A DNA stretch of 64,000 nucleotides from Microbacterium sp. AB (GTDB lineage Bacteria > Actinomycetota > Actinomycetes > Actinomycetales > Microbacteriaceae), in NCBI RefSeq assembly GCF_032878875.1, contig NZ_CP118157.1, positions 434,001 through 498,000 of the forward strand. The letters are read 5' to 3'. Every line of letters begins with the position of its first letter. Position 1 is the stretch's first letter. Below, piece after piece: positions 33,508 to 42,505 of this stretch. A model generated the notes under the pieces. The model saw only the letters and a list, made by a program, of their open reading frames with translations. It made no database searches and was not told the DNA's origin. The position numbers and the translations under genes were made by a program.

Positions 33508-34860
33508 TCAGACGGCGACGGTGCGTCTGTTGCGTGCGACGGCGTGACGGTTCTCGGGGACGGGAAGGCCGAGATTGCCGCGCAGGGTGTCGGCCTCGTA
33601 GTCCTCGCGGAAGAGGCCGCGTTCCCGGAGGATCGGCAGGACCTCGTCGACGAACCTGGCGAACTGGCTCGGAGTCCGCACGTGGATGTTGAACCCGTCG
33701 ACGGCGCCCTGCAGGAACCAATCCGCGAATGTCCGGGCGACGGTCTCGGCGCTGCCGACGAAGACGCCGGGCTTGGGCGCGCTGAAGAGCTCCACGGTCT
33801 GTCGGAGTGTGAGGCCTTGCTCATGGGCGACGCGCTTGACCGTGTCGGCGTTCGTCTTGAAGCTTCGGTCGCCGAGATCGCCCAGCTCGGGGAACGGGGC
33901 GTCGAGGTCGTACCGGGTGAAGTCGTGCCATCCGAAGGGACGTCCGAACTGCTTGAGCGACTTCTCGAAGTCTTTGTCCTCCTCGTGGAAGGCACGCTCG
34001 ATCCTCCGGGCGTCTTCGTCGCTGTCCCCGATGACGACGTTGATTCCGGGGAAGACCAGCACGGTCTCGGGATCCCGGCCGTGTGCGGCCGCTCGTGCCC
34101 GAAGATCGTCGCGGAAGGCCTTGCCCGAGGGGATCGACGTCTGGTGGGTGAAGATGCCTTCGCCGATCGCGCCGCCGAGATCGCGGCCCTGCTCGGAGTC
34201 GCCTGCCTGGAAGATGACGGGCTGCCCCTGCTTCGAACGGGAGAGATTGAGCGGGCCCGTCACCGAGAAGTGCTCGCCGACGTGTTCGAGGCGATGGAGC
34301 TTGTCCGGGTCGAGGAACACGCCCGTCTCGACGTCCGCGGGAAAGGCATCGTCCTCGTACGAGTCCCACAGCGCCTGCACGACGCGCACGTGCTCGAGCG
34401 CACGGGCGTACCTCGTCGTGTAGTCGTAGTGAGCACTGCGCCCGTAATTGCCGGCGGTCCCTTCGTCGCCACTCGTGACGACGTTCCAGCCGGCACGGCC
34501 GCCGCTGATGAGATCGAGCGAGGCGAAGCGTCTGGCGACGCTGAAGGGCTCGTCGTAAGAGGTCGAGAGCGTGCCGATCAGACCGATCCGCGTCGTCGCG
34601 ACGGCGAGCGCGGAGAGAAGGGTGAGCGGTTCCAGGCGATTGAGATAGTGGGGAGGGGAGTCGGCGGTGATGAACTGGCTGTCGACGATGAAGACGTGAT
34701 CGAACTTCCCGCGCTCCGCCGCTTGCGCCTGCTCGATGTACCAGGCGATGTCGATGCTCGCATCTGTGGGAACCTCGGGGCTCTTCCAGACGCCATGCGC
34801 CCCGGGGCCGCCGACGCCGGTCAGGACGGCGCCCAGCTTGAGGTGACGCGTCGAGGTCAT
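33508..34860 (-). CDS. LLM-class flavin-dependent monooxygenase, YtnJ/YxeK/NtaA-like
   Basis: 450 residues. Blocks VFIVDSQFITADSPPHYLNRLEPLTLLSALA, IGLIGTLSTSYDEPF, DLISGGRAGWNVVTSGD and PVIFQAGDSEQGRDLGG match the NtaA/SnaA family. The closest characterised type by motif is the group acting on thioethers and S-substituted cysteines, but this is a judgement from memory. It is the promoter-proximal gene of the leftward importer operon, so oxidation of the imported compound is the likely role. It needs FMNH2 from a reductase encoded elsewhere. Confidence 0.83.
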   Translation of the reverse strand: MTSTRHLKLGAVLTGVGGPGAHGVWKSPEVPTDASIDIAWYIEQAQAAERGKFDHVFIVDSQFITADSPPHYLNRLEPLTLLSALAVATTRIGLIGTLSTSYDEPFSVARRFASLDLISGGRAGWNVVTSGDEGTAGNYGRSAHYDYTTRYARALEHVRVVQALWDSYEDDAFPADVETGVFLDPDKLHRLEHVGEHFSVTGPLNLSRSKQGQPVIFQAGDSEQGRDLGGAIGEGIFTHQTSIPSGKAFRDDLRARAAAHGRDPETVLVFPGINVVIGDSDEDARRIERAFHEEDKDFEKSLKQFGRPFGWHDFTRYDLDAPFPELGDLGDRSFKTNADTVKRVAHEQGLTLRQTVELFSAPKPGVFVGSAETVARTFADWFLQGAVDGFNIHVRTPSQFARFVDEVLPILRERGLFREDYEADTLRGNLGLPVPENRHAVARNRRTVAV

Positions 34861-35157
34861 TGCGTGTCCCGCTTTCGGTGAGAGGTCGGGTGCTCGGCGC
34901 GGGAGAGGTCCTCGGCCGTGAGTCGATTATGGCGAGGGCGAGCACTGGGCTGGACAGTTCTTACCGTTTGTTTCGACGTTCCCGTATATTTTCGAGGTGA
35001 ACATAGACGGGTGCAGTCGGACTGCTCGGGGCTTGTATGGCAAGAGGGTGGGCAGAACGAGGATGTTTGGTTCGAACGCACGCGAATGCGCCGGGCTGTG
35101 CGAACGCGGTATGTTCATGCATTGGATGAACGTATCTCGAGTGTTCAGGAGCTTCCC
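34861..35157. promoter_or_regulatory. divergent control region with candidate operator
   Basis: Separates the leftward monooxygenase-importer operon from the rightward hydrolase-sulfhydrylase operon. Candidate -10 hexamers are CATAAT on the minus strand (34926-34931) and TATATT on the plus strand (34985-34990). GTTCAT (35113-35118) and ATGAAC (35126-35131) are a perfect 6-bp inverted repeat with a 7-nt centre close to the rightward start, a likely repressor site. The region is less GC-rich than the genes. No small gene was convincing. Confidence 0.5.
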
Positions 35158-35901
35158 ATGACGGTCACCGACTCTCCCGGCGTCGACGCTGATGTCGTCC
35201 TGCCCGAGACCGCCGCGCGGGGCGTCGCCATCATCCTGCAGGGCCGAGGCGACGCGCCCGCGCACTATCGGAGGCTCGCGCGCAGGCTCGCCGCCGATGG
35301 CTACACGGCCGTCGTGCCGGCGGAAGCCCCCGCGTCGGCCGCCGAGGTGGCGTCCCTGTGGGGATCTCTCTCCGGCGAGCTGTTCGTCGACGGAGCGCTC
35401 CGGGTGATCGTCGCCCCCGACACCGCGGCGAGCTATGTCGCCCGGGCGCTGGCCGACGGCGCGCTGAGCCCCGTGCCCGCCGGCGTCGTCCTCGCGGGAA
35501 GCGCGACGGGCGGCGGCACGGCGCCGGACCCGGCCGGCGGCCTCGACGCCGAGCTCGCGTTGCGCAGCGCATGCCCCGTGCACCGAGGCGTCGCGCAGCA
35601 CTCGGACGCCCCTCCGCTCCTCGCCGACGGCCTGGAGCCCGACTGGCCGGATGCCGTCGCGTCGAGCCCCGGGATCCCGACCCTCGCCATCCACGGCGGT
35701 GCGGACGCCATCGCGCCGGTCGACGCCGTCAGGCGACGGCTCGGGGGGTGGGCCGCCGAGCTCATCACGGTCGACGGCGGCCTGCACGATGTGCTCAACG
35801 ACGTCCACCACCGCAGCGTCGCCGCCGCCATCGTCGAGTTCCTCGAGCGTCTCCGCATCGACGCCGCCGCACCCGTCCTCACGAGGGAGGCCATCGCATG
35901 A
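35158..35901 (+). CDS. alpha/beta-hydrolase-like protein (phospholipase/carboxylesterase type)
   Basis: 247 residues from ATG 35158, preceded by CAGGAG. The fold pattern of the phospholipase/carboxylesterase group is visible: AIILQGRGDAPAHYRRLARRLA near the N-terminus, a strand-turn VVLAGSATGGG at the place of the nucleophile elbow, and LAIHGGADAIAP plus a late histidine (GGLHDVLNDVHH). The elbow reads GSATGG rather than GxSxG, so the serine placement is atypical and activity is uncertain. It overlaps the next gene by 4 bp and probably feeds the same pathway. Confidence 0.65.
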   Translation: MTVTDSPGVDADVVLPETAARGVAIILQGRGDAPAHYRRLARRLAADGYTAVVPAEAPASAAEVASLWGSLSGELFVDGALRVIVAPDTAASYVARALADGALSPVPAGVVLAGSATGGGTAPDPAGGLDAELALRSACPVHRGVAQHSDAPPLLADGLEPDWPDAVASSPGIPTLAIHGGADAIAPVDAVRRRLGGWAAELITVDGGLHDVLNDVHHRSVAAAIVEFLERLRIDAAAPVLTREAIA

Positions 35902-37211
35902 CCGAGTTCGCGACCAGGCAGATCCGCGCGGGCTCCGTTCCCGCGATCACGCCGAACCCCGTCGTGACACCCATCTACCAGACGGCGGCCTACGAGTTCG
36001 CGTCGTGGGAGGCGGCTCGCGACATCTTCGCGCTGCGACGCCAGGGCAACCTCTACAGCCGCACGGGGAACCCCACGCAGACCGTGCTCGAGCAGCGCGT
36101 CGCGGCGCTCGACGGCGGCGTCGCCGCACTCGCCACCGCATCCGGCCAGTCATCCGTCGCCATCGCCCTGCTCGCGCTCGCGGCCCCCGGCGGCCACATC
36201 GTCGCCGGATCGGGGCTCTACGGCGGCACGGTCGACCTCCTCACCGACACGTTCGCAGACTTCGGCATCGACGCGACGCTCGTCGACCAGGACGACCCGG
36301 CGGCGTGGCGCACGGCGGTGCGGCCGGAGACCCGCGCGTTCCTCCTCGAGAGCATCGGCAACCCCACGGCGGCCATCCCCGACATCGCGGCCGTGGCGGA
36401 CACCGCGCACGACGCGGGCGTCCCTCTCGTGGTCGACAACACCATCGCGACGCCCGCGCTGCTGCGGCCCAAGGAGCACGGCGCCGACGTCGTCGTCTAC
36501 TCCGCCACGAAGTATCTCGGCGGCCACGGATCGTCGCTCGGCGGGCTCATCGTCGACCTCGGGACCTTCGACTACGGCGCGGAGCCCGCGAGATGGCCGC
36601 AGTTCACCGAGCCGTACCGCCGCGTCGGCGACGTCGTCCTCTGGCAGCGGTTCGGCCGCGAGGGCAGCGCCTTCATCGTCTACGCGAAGACGAAGCTCGC
36701 GCACGACCTCGGCCCCGCCCTCTCGCCGTTCAACGCGCACGAGCTGCTCACGGGCATCGAGACGCTCGACCTGCGCGTCCGCCGCCAGTCCGAGAGCGCG
36801 GCGGCCATCGCCCGGCATCTCGACGGCCACCCTGCGGTCTCTCGCGTCCATCATCCTGCGGCGTCCGGCAGCCCCTATGGCGCTCTCGCCGCGCGCTACC
36901 TGCCCGACGGCGTCAGCGGGGTCTTCTCCTTCGACCTCGTCGCGGGCGCCGAGGCGGTCCCCGGCTTCGTCGACGCTCTCGAGACCTTCACCCTCGCCGC
37001 CAACATCGGGGACGCGCGCTCGCTCGTCATCCATCCGTCGACGACCACGCACTCCCATCTCGACGACGGCCAGCTCGCGCTCGCCGGGTTCTCCCGTGCG
37101 ACGGTGCGGCTCTCCGTCGGCCTCGAGGACCCCGCGGACCTCGTCGCGGACCTCGACAGGGCGCTCGCGACGGTGCGCCCGCGCCCCCTCGTGACCGCGA
37201 CGGAGGCGTGA
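35898..37211 (+). CDS. PLP-dependent transsulfuration enzyme (O-acetylhomoserine sulfhydrylase-like)
   Basis: 437 residues from ATG 35898. The Cys/Met-metabolism PLP-enzyme pattern is complete: YSRTGNPTQTVLEQRVAALDGG, VVDNTIATP, the SATKYLGGHG lysine (Lys205) and a C-terminal GDARSLVIHPSTTTHS. The length and the 430-residue class fit O-acetylhomoserine aminocarboxypropyltransferase (MetY) better than cystathionine gamma-lyase. It would incorporate sulfide or small thiols into homocysteine. Lying between a hydrolase and an SsuD-like monooxygenase, it could capture sulfur released there. Confidence 0.85.
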   Translation: MTEFATRQIRAGSVPAITPNPVVTPIYQTAAYEFASWEAARDIFALRRQGNLYSRTGNPTQTVLEQRVAALDGGVAALATASGQSSVAIALLALAAPGGHIVAGSGLYGGTVDLLTDTFADFGIDATLVDQDDPAAWRTAVRPETRAFLLESIGNPTAAIPDIAAVADTAHDAGVPLVVDNTIATPALLRPKEHGADVVVYSATKYLGGHGSSLGGLIVDLGTFDYGAEPARWPQFTEPYRRVGDVVLWQRFGREGSAFIVYAKTKLAHDLGPALSPFNAHELLTGIETLDLRVRRQSESAAAIARHLDGHPAVSRVHHPAASGSPYGALAARYLPDGVSGVFSFDLVAGAEAVPGFVDALETFTLAANIGDARSLVIHPSTTTHSHLDDGQLALAGFSRATVRLSVGLEDPADLVADLDRALATVRPRPLVTATEA

Positions 37212-37214
37212 CGC

Positions 37215-38255
37215 ATGCGATTCGGACTCTGGGCACCCGTATACGGCGGCTTCCTCCGCAACATCGAGGACGAGGGGATGCCGGCGACCTGGGCGACCAT
37301 CCGGGAGGTCGCGCAGACGGCCGACCGGCTCGGCTACGACACCATGCTCATCCCGGAGCTGTACCTCAACGACCGCAAGGGACCGGACGCCCCGTCGCTC
37401 GAGGCGTGGTCGCTCACCTCCGCCGTGCTCGCCGTGACCGAGCGGCTGCGCGTCATGACGGCCATCCGCCCGGGCTTCCACCTTCCGGCCGTCGCGGCGA
37501 AGACCATCTCGACGATCTCCGATCTCGCTCCCGGCAGGCTCGCGCTGAACGTCGTCGCCGCATGGTGGGCCGAGGAGGCGAAGCAGTTCGGCGGGCACTT
37601 CCCCGCCCATGACGAGCGCTACGAGCAGGCGCGGGAGTTCGTCGAGGTGCTGCTCGGGGCGCTGCGCGAGTCGCCGTTCTCGTACGACGGGCGCTTCTTC
37701 CGGGTCCGGGGCACCGTGGTGGAGCCGAAACCGACGTCCCTCCCCACGGTGTTCGCGGGAGGGGAGAGCGTCGCCGGACGCGAGGCGATCGCGGGCTTCG
37801 CGGACGCGTATGCGATGCATGGCGGGACGATCGACGAGGTCCGCGACAAGGTCGCTGATCTCGACGAGAGACGCCTGCGGGTCTCGGGGGAGCCGATGCG
37901 GGAGTTCGCGATGGCCGCCTATGTCATCGTGCGCGACACCGAGGAGGAGGCGCAGCGCGAGTTGGCGCGCATCACGACGGTCGACCCGGCATCGCCCGGA
38001 TACGCGTCGTTCCAGGAGTTCACGGCGAACTCCGCGCTCGACGTCGACGTCTCGGCGCGCGAGTACTCCGTCGGCACGCGCGGCCTGCGCCCGAACCTCG
38101 TCGGCACGCCCGCCCAGGTGGCCGCGCGCATCCGCGCGTACCGCGACGCGGGCGTGACGCTGCTCCTCGTCCAGTCGTCGCCGCTCGCACCGGAGCTGGG
38201 GCGCATCGCCCGGGACGTGTTCCCGCTCGTGGAGCGCGAGCCGGCGCGGCGCTGA
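37215..38255 (+). CDS. LLM-class flavin-dependent oxidoreductase, SsuD/alkanesulfonate-monooxygenase-like
   Basis: 346 residues from ATG 37215, 3 nt after the sulfhydrylase stop. The FGLWAPVYGGFLRN start, MTAIRPGFHLPAVAAKTISTISDLAPGRLALNVVAAWW and HDERYEQAREFVEVL blocks belong to the luciferase-like SsuD/SfnG branch, which desulfonates alkanesulfonates or oxidises sulfones with FMNH2. The VFAGGES loop corresponds to the flavin-phosphate site. The operon context (hydrolase, sulfhydrylase) supports sulfur scavenging. Confidence 0.82.
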   Translation: MRFGLWAPVYGGFLRNIEDEGMPATWATIREVAQTADRLGYDTMLIPELYLNDRKGPDAPSLEAWSLTSAVLAVTERLRVMTAIRPGFHLPAVAAKTISTISDLAPGRLALNVVAAWWAEEAKQFGGHFPAHDERYEQAREFVEVLLGALRESPFSYDGRFFRVRGTVVEPKPTSLPTVFAGGESVAGREAIAGFADAYAMHGGTIDEVRDKVADLDERRLRVSGEPMREFAMAAYVIVRDTEEEAQRELARITTVDPASPGYASFQEFTANSALDVDVSAREYSVGTRGLRPNLVGTPAQVAARIRAYRDAGVTLLLVQSSPLAPELGRIARDVFPLVEREPARR

Positions 38256-38291
38256 GGGACCAGGCGATCCCGGGGTCAGGCGCGGAAGGAC

Positions 38292-38310
38292 GTTCGAATG
38301 TCGGAGGTCG
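38292..38310 (+). repeat. 19-bp repeat upstream of the HNH gene
   Basis: GTTCGAATGTCGG followed by AGGTCG matches 23147-23165 at 17 of 19 bases. It is 16 nt before the ATG of the HNH gene and could be part of its promoter or operator. Confidence 0.5.
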
Positions 38311-38326
38311 GTGCGACCATCGTTCC

Positions 38327-39781
38327 ATGACGTTCTTCGCCGCCATGGAACAGCGTGTCGCAGGACTGCGCGCCGCGGTCGGGGGAGAAATGGCGGATCG
38401 TGAGATGCCTGCCGCTGTCGCCGGACTCGGCGACGACGCCGTCGTGTCGGTCATCCGCGAGGCCTCGGAGCTGGTGCGCCAGGCGGAGGCCCTGCGGATC
38501 GCCGCGTCAGGCGTCGCGGCATCGCGCTCGACGCGCGAGGCTGGCCACTCGGGGCTCGCGCAGAAGCGCGGGCACAGATCGCCCGTGTCGCTCGTGCAGG
38601 AGATCATGGGGTCCACGAAGGCGGATGCGACGAGGCAGGTGCGGCTCGGGGAGTGCGTGATCGCCGGCGCGGATGCGGCAGAGGGCGATGACGGGGATCG
38701 CGAGCAGACGGACGAGGCCGCGCCGTGGCATGCGCCGCTCACCCGGGCGCTGCTCTCCGGCGCGCTCACGTCGGCACAGCACGATGCGATCCTCCGGGGC
38801 CTGAGCGAACCTCCTGGTGACGACTCGGCGGAGGCCTGGTCCTTGGCCGTCGAGCAGCTCATCGGCGAGGCCGCAGAACGCACCGTCGAAGAGCTCGCCC
38901 GCGCTGCCCGTGCCGTGCGCGACCAGCTCGACCCGGCGAGTGCGGCCAGGCGTTTCGACGAGCGCTTCGCTGCTCGGTCGTTCCGCATGTGGACGGATGC
39001 GGACGGCGTGCGGCGGGCGTCGATGGCCTTCGACGACCATGCGGCGGCGTGGGTGCAGTCGATCATCGCGTCTGCGCTCCGACCGCGGAAGGGCGGGCCG
39101 CGGTTCGTCGACTCCGCGGAGCGGAAGCGAGCCGAGGAGCTCGAGGCCGACCCCCGTTCGAACGATCAGCTCGCCTACGACCTCGTCGTGGATCTGCTCC
39201 GCGCAGGAGCGCTCGCCGAGCCGGAGGCCGTGTTCGGCACGCGTCAGGCCGGCGTCCGCGTCGTCATCTCGCGAGAAGCTCTCGTCTCGCACGCGGCGGG
39301 CGAAGACGCCGTCGGGATCACGGAGGACGAGCCGACCGCGTTGCCAGCCTGGCTCGTGGCGCAGCAGGCCTGTGAGACGGGCATCACGGAGTGCGCGGTC
39401 GACCGTGTCGGAAACCCGCTGTACCTCGGGCGGGAACAGCGTCTGTTCTCCACCCGGCAGCGCATCGCGCTCGCCATCCGCGACGGAGGCTGTCGGTGGA
39501 GGGGATGCGATCGCCCCGCTTCCTACGGGGAGGCGCATCACATCGATCATTACGTGGAGCATCAGGGGCTCACGGACGTCGACAGGGGCATCCTCCTCTG
39601 CCGTTTCCATCACATGCAGCTTCATCATGGAGGGTGGCGCATCACCCGCGAGGGACTCGGGGAGTTCGTCCTGCATCCTCCCGATGGCCGCGACCCCGTC
39701 GTGCTCCCACCCCGCCTGGCGTTGAGATACCTCTGGGGCGACGTCGATCCGCCGCCGCGACGCTTCCGGGTCGCCGCGTGA
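38327..39781 (+). CDS. HNH endonuclease signature protein with DUF222 (13E12 repeat family)
   Basis: 484 residues. An N-terminal DUF222 domain (roughly 20-330) leads to a C-terminal HNH/zinc region from about residue 388: CRWRGCDRPASYGEAHHIDHY and then LLCRFHHMQLHHGGW, with the cysteine pair, His-His and the final His characteristic of HNH nucleases. The family is multi-copy in many actinobacteria, and its biological role is poorly understood; nucleic-acid cleavage is inferred. The start ATG lies 16 nt after a 19-bp sequence repeated elsewhere in the window. Confidence 0.88.
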   Translation: MTFFAAMEQRVAGLRAAVGGEMADREMPAAVAGLGDDAVVSVIREASELVRQAEALRIAASGVAASRSTREAGHSGLAQKRGHRSPVSLVQEIMGSTKADATRQVRLGECVIAGADAAEGDDGDREQTDEAAPWHAPLTRALLSGALTSAQHDAILRGLSEPPGDDSAEAWSLAVEQLIGEAAERTVEELARAARAVRDQLDPASAARRFDERFAARSFRMWTDADGVRRASMAFDDHAAAWVQSIIASALRPRKGGPRFVDSAERKRAEELEADPRSNDQLAYDLVVDLLRAGALAEPEAVFGTRQAGVRVVISREALVSHAAGEDAVGITEDEPTALPAWLVAQQACETGITECAVDRVGNPLYLGREQRLFSTRQRIALAIRDGGCRWRGCDRPASYGEAHHIDHYVEHQGLTDVDRGILLCRFHHMQLHHGGWRITREGLGEFVLHPPDGRDPVVLPPRLALRYLWGDVDPPPRRFRVAA

Positions 39782-39801
39782 GCACCTGGTAGGCATGACC
39801 C

Positions 39802-40662
39802 ATGGCCTCCACCCCGCACCTCCTCGGCCGCGACGAGCTCGTCACGACCGACGACGGCCGACGCCTGCGCGTCAGGGTCGGCGGCGACGGAGAAGACCTC
39901 GTCGTCCTCGAAGCCGGCCTCGGCGTGAGCGGGCTGTACTGGGGGCCCGTGCACGAAGCGCTGCGGCGTCATGTGCGCGTCGTCGCGTACGACCGTGCCG
40001 GATTCGGCGCGAGCGACCCCGACACCCGTCCACGCGATCTCACGAGGCTCGCCGACGATCTCGAGGCCGTCGTCCGTGCGCACCCCCACCGCCGACTCGT
40101 GCTCGTCGGGCACAGCTGGGGAGGCCCCATCGTCCGCACGGTCGCGGCGCGTCTCGTCGAGCGCGGTCATTCCCTCGCAGGCGTCGTCCTCGTCGACCAG
40201 AGCGACGAGAACGACCCGATCTACTTCACGAGGCTCGCCCGCGTCGTCGACGTATGGCAGGCGTCGTCGATGGTGCCCCTCGCGCGCATGCGGCTTCTCG
40301 GCCCGCTCACCCGGGCGTCCATGACAGGCCTCGACGTGCCGCTTCGACGAGCGGTCGCCGACGCGTCGTCCTCGATCTCGGCGGCCCGCGAGACCGCGGC
40401 CGAGCTCGCACAGGTCGAGTCAGGGCTGGAGCGCCTCAAGAACGCCCCGCCCCGGCTCGGCAGCCTCCCCGTCACCGTGATCTCCGGTCAGAGGGCGACT
40501 CCGATCGACCGTCGCATCCGGCGGGGGCTCGTCCGGGCGCACCGGACGACCGCGGCCCAGCACGACGGCGGACGCTTCGTCCCCGCCGAGCGGTCGGCCC
40601 ACCTCATCCCTCTCACAGAGCCCGAGCTCATCGCCGTGGAGGCCCAGAGGGCACTGGCGTGA
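39802..40662 (+). CDS. alpha/beta hydrolase
   Basis: 286 residues. VVLEAGLGVSGLYW forms the oxyanion strand, GHSWGG the nucleophile elbow, and ISGQRATPIDR plus the SAHLIPLTEPE histidine fit the acid and base of the triad. It is a general esterase/epoxide-hydrolase-like protein without a recognisable substrate. It starts 21 nt after the HNH stop and ends 3 nt before the convergent lactonase stop. Confidence 0.78.
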   Translation: MASTPHLLGRDELVTTDDGRRLRVRVGGDGEDLVVLEAGLGVSGLYWGPVHEALRRHVRVVAYDRAGFGASDPDTRPRDLTRLADDLEAVVRAHPHRRLVLVGHSWGGPIVRTVAARLVERGHSLAGVVLVDQSDENDPIYFTRLARVVDVWQASSMVPLARMRLLGPLTRASMTGLDVPLRRAVADASSSISAARETAAELAQVESGLERLKNAPPRLGSLPVTVISGQRATPIDRRIRRGLVRAHRTTAAQHDGGRFVPAERSAHLIPLTEPELIAVEAQRALA

Positions 40663-40665
40663 CGG

Positions 40666-41709
40666 TCAGCCGAGCGGCAGGAACCGCACCCAGTTGGCGC
40701 CGCGGCCGGTCTCGGCCCGCTGCCGCAGCTCGAGACGGTCGCCGTCGATCTCGTAGAGCGAGACGCTCGTCGACCTCTCCCCGGCGACGACGAGATGGCG
40801 CCGATCGGGGCTGATCGCGAACCCCCGCGGCTGCGTCTCGCTCACGACGAACCGCTCCGCGGAGACGGGCGACCCGTCTCCGGACAGCGCGACGGCTCCG
40901 AGCGTGCTCTCGGTGCGCTCCGAGCACCACAGCACGCCGTCGCCCACGTGGATGTCGGCGCCCCAGACGAGGTGCCCCGCGAGCGGGTCGGCGCCGAGCG
41001 CGCTGCGGCCGAGACCCTTCGAGGTGTCGAACGCGGTGGCGGCGCCGCGCAGGCTCAGCGCGCCCGACACAGTGTCGCGCGTGAGATGGAGGACCTCGCC
41101 CGAGAACTCGGTGAGGACGTAGACGGCGTCCTGCGCGTCGTCGAAGACGAGGTGTCGCGGTCCGCTCCCCGCCGGGCACGCGACCGTCGGCGGGTCGAGA
41201 GGCGTCAGGGTGAGATCGTCGGCGATCGCGTACTGGGCGATGAGGTCCTCGCCCAGCGACACGAAGTAGGCGAAACGGCCGTCGGCGCTCGGGAGCACGG
41301 AGTGCAGGTTCCGGAACGAGACCCGTGACACGGGCGCTCCCACGACGCCGTCCTCCACGGGGCTGCTGATGCCGTACCCGCCGCCGTACGACGCGCCGAG
41401 GAGGCCCGTGCCGTCGCGCGTGGGGGCGAGGTAGTTCATCCCGCCGTCCGGCAGATCGCGTCGCGACCGCTCCGTGAGGCCCCCGGTCTCGCGGTCGAGC
41501 GACAGGGTGAGGATCCCCGCCGGAGCGCCGGACGCGTCGCCCTTGACCGCCGCGTGCACGAGATCGCGTGCCGGGTCGACGACGAAGGTGGAGCAGCCGG
41601 TCAGACCCGGCGTGACGGCGAGCCGGTCGAGGGCGCCGCCCTCGAGCCGGAAGGTGCTGAGGGAGCCGTCTGCGGCGTTGGCGACGAGGACGAGAGCGGG
41701 ATCGGTCAC
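40666..41709 (-). CDS. lactonase family protein (6-phosphogluconolactonase, YbhE/Pgl type)
   Basis: 347 residues from GTG 41707-41709. The repeated [26 protein letters not shown] and [10 protein letters not shown] blades form a seven-bladed beta-propeller of the YbhE/lactonase family, with [15 protein letters not shown] as a typical blade. It would hydrolyse 6-phosphogluconolactone in the oxidative pentose phosphate route. The start overlaps the CofE gene stop by 4 bp, a coupling that makes sense if glucose-6-phosphate is oxidised by an F420-dependent dehydrogenase. Confidence 0.82.
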   Translation of the reverse strand: MTDPALVLVANAADGSLSTFRLEGGALDRLAVTPGLTGCSTFVVDPARDLVHAAVKGDASGAPAGILTLSLDRETGGLTERSRRDLPDGGMNYLAPTRDGTGLLGASYGGGYGISSPVEDGVVGAPVSRVSFRNLHSVLPSADGRFAYFVSLGEDLIAQYAIADDLTLTPLDPPTVACPAGSGPRHLVFDDAQDAVYVLTEFSGEVLHLTRDTVSGALSLRGAATAFDTSKGLGRSALGADPLAGHLVWGADIHVGDGVLWCSERTESTLGAVALSGDGSPVSAERFVVSETQPRGFAISPDRRHLVVAGERSTSVSLYEIDGDRLELRQRAETGRGANWVRFLPLG

Positions 41710-42485
41710 CCCTCGATCGTATGCGCCTCGGCCCGCCCCGCCGCATATCCCGCGGCGTACGCCTCGTCCGCTCCGAGGCGGAACATGTCGCGCTCTCCCG
41801 TCCGGACGATCGAGCGCGCACCGGGCAGGTCGAGCTCGCCCACGAGATCGGGGCGCCCGCGCACGATCGCGACGGGGCGCCCCGCCGCCTTGCCCTTGAC
41901 GAGATCGGCCGCGGCGCACAGCTCGTCGGCGACGCAGGGGAGGGTCACGACGAGGGGGCGCCCCTGTGCGTCGACCCCGCCGCGCAGATCCTCGAAGACC
42001 CTCACGCCGCCCGCCCCGATGGCATGATCGGTCTGCCCGTCCCGCCATGCGCGGCCGAGCGTGTCGGACACGAGGACGCCGACGAGAACACCGAACCGTT
42101 CGCGCAGCGCGGCGGAGAGCGCGCGCGCCGAGGCGTCGGGGTCGACGGGGAGCAGCAGGACCGTCCCGTCGGGTGTGTTCGACGCGTCGACGCCGGCGGC
42201 GGCCGAGACGATCCCGAGCCGGTTCTCGACGATCCGCGTCGTGTGCCCCGATTCGGATGTGCGCGTCGCGACGACCCGCACCGTCTCCTGCGTGATCGCG
42301 TCCTCGCGGTCGGAGGCGACGACGAAGCGTCCTTCGGCCTTAGAGACGATCTTGCTCGTCACGACCACGACGTCGCCATCGCGCACCCGATCATCCGACG
42401 CCTCGATCGCATCGCCGACCACGGAGGCGAGGTCGGCGCCGGCGCGGACCTCGCCGATGCCCTCCAGCGCCCAGACCTGCAGCAT
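41706..42485 (-). CDS. cofE: coenzyme F420-0:L-glutamate ligase (CofE/FbiB N-terminal type)
   Basis: 259 residues, close to the single-domain CofE length (about 250). [43 protein letters not shown] and [12 protein letters not shown] match the family fold and the GTP/metal site. The enzyme adds glutamate residues to F420-0 using GTP. The nitroreductase-like C-terminal domain of FbiB is absent, and no fbiA, fbiC or fbiD gene lies in the window. It is downstream of the GNAT gene by 20 nt and coupled to the lactonase gene. Confidence 0.85.
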   Translation of the reverse strand: MLQVWALEGIGEVRAGADLASVVGDAIEASDDRVRDGDVVVVTSKIVSKAEGRFVVASDREDAITQETVRVVATRTSESGHTTRIVENRLGIVSAAAGVDASNTPDGTVLLLPVDPDASARALSAALRERFGVLVGVLVSDTLGRAWRDGQTDHAIGAGGVRVFEDLRGGVDAQGRPLVVTLPCVADELCAAADLVKGKAAGRPVAIVRGRPDLVGELDLPGARSIVRTGERDMFRLGADEAYAAGYAAGRAEAHTIEG

Positions 42486-42505
42486 CCCGCGTCCTGCGGC
42501 GCGCC

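Noticed and set aside
31846..34881. A 1011-codon rightward frame opposite the importer binding protein and LLM monooxygenase
   Set aside because: Same codon-bias artefact: the opposite strand holds proteins with clear motifs, and the frame's translation is charged and without recognisable family features.
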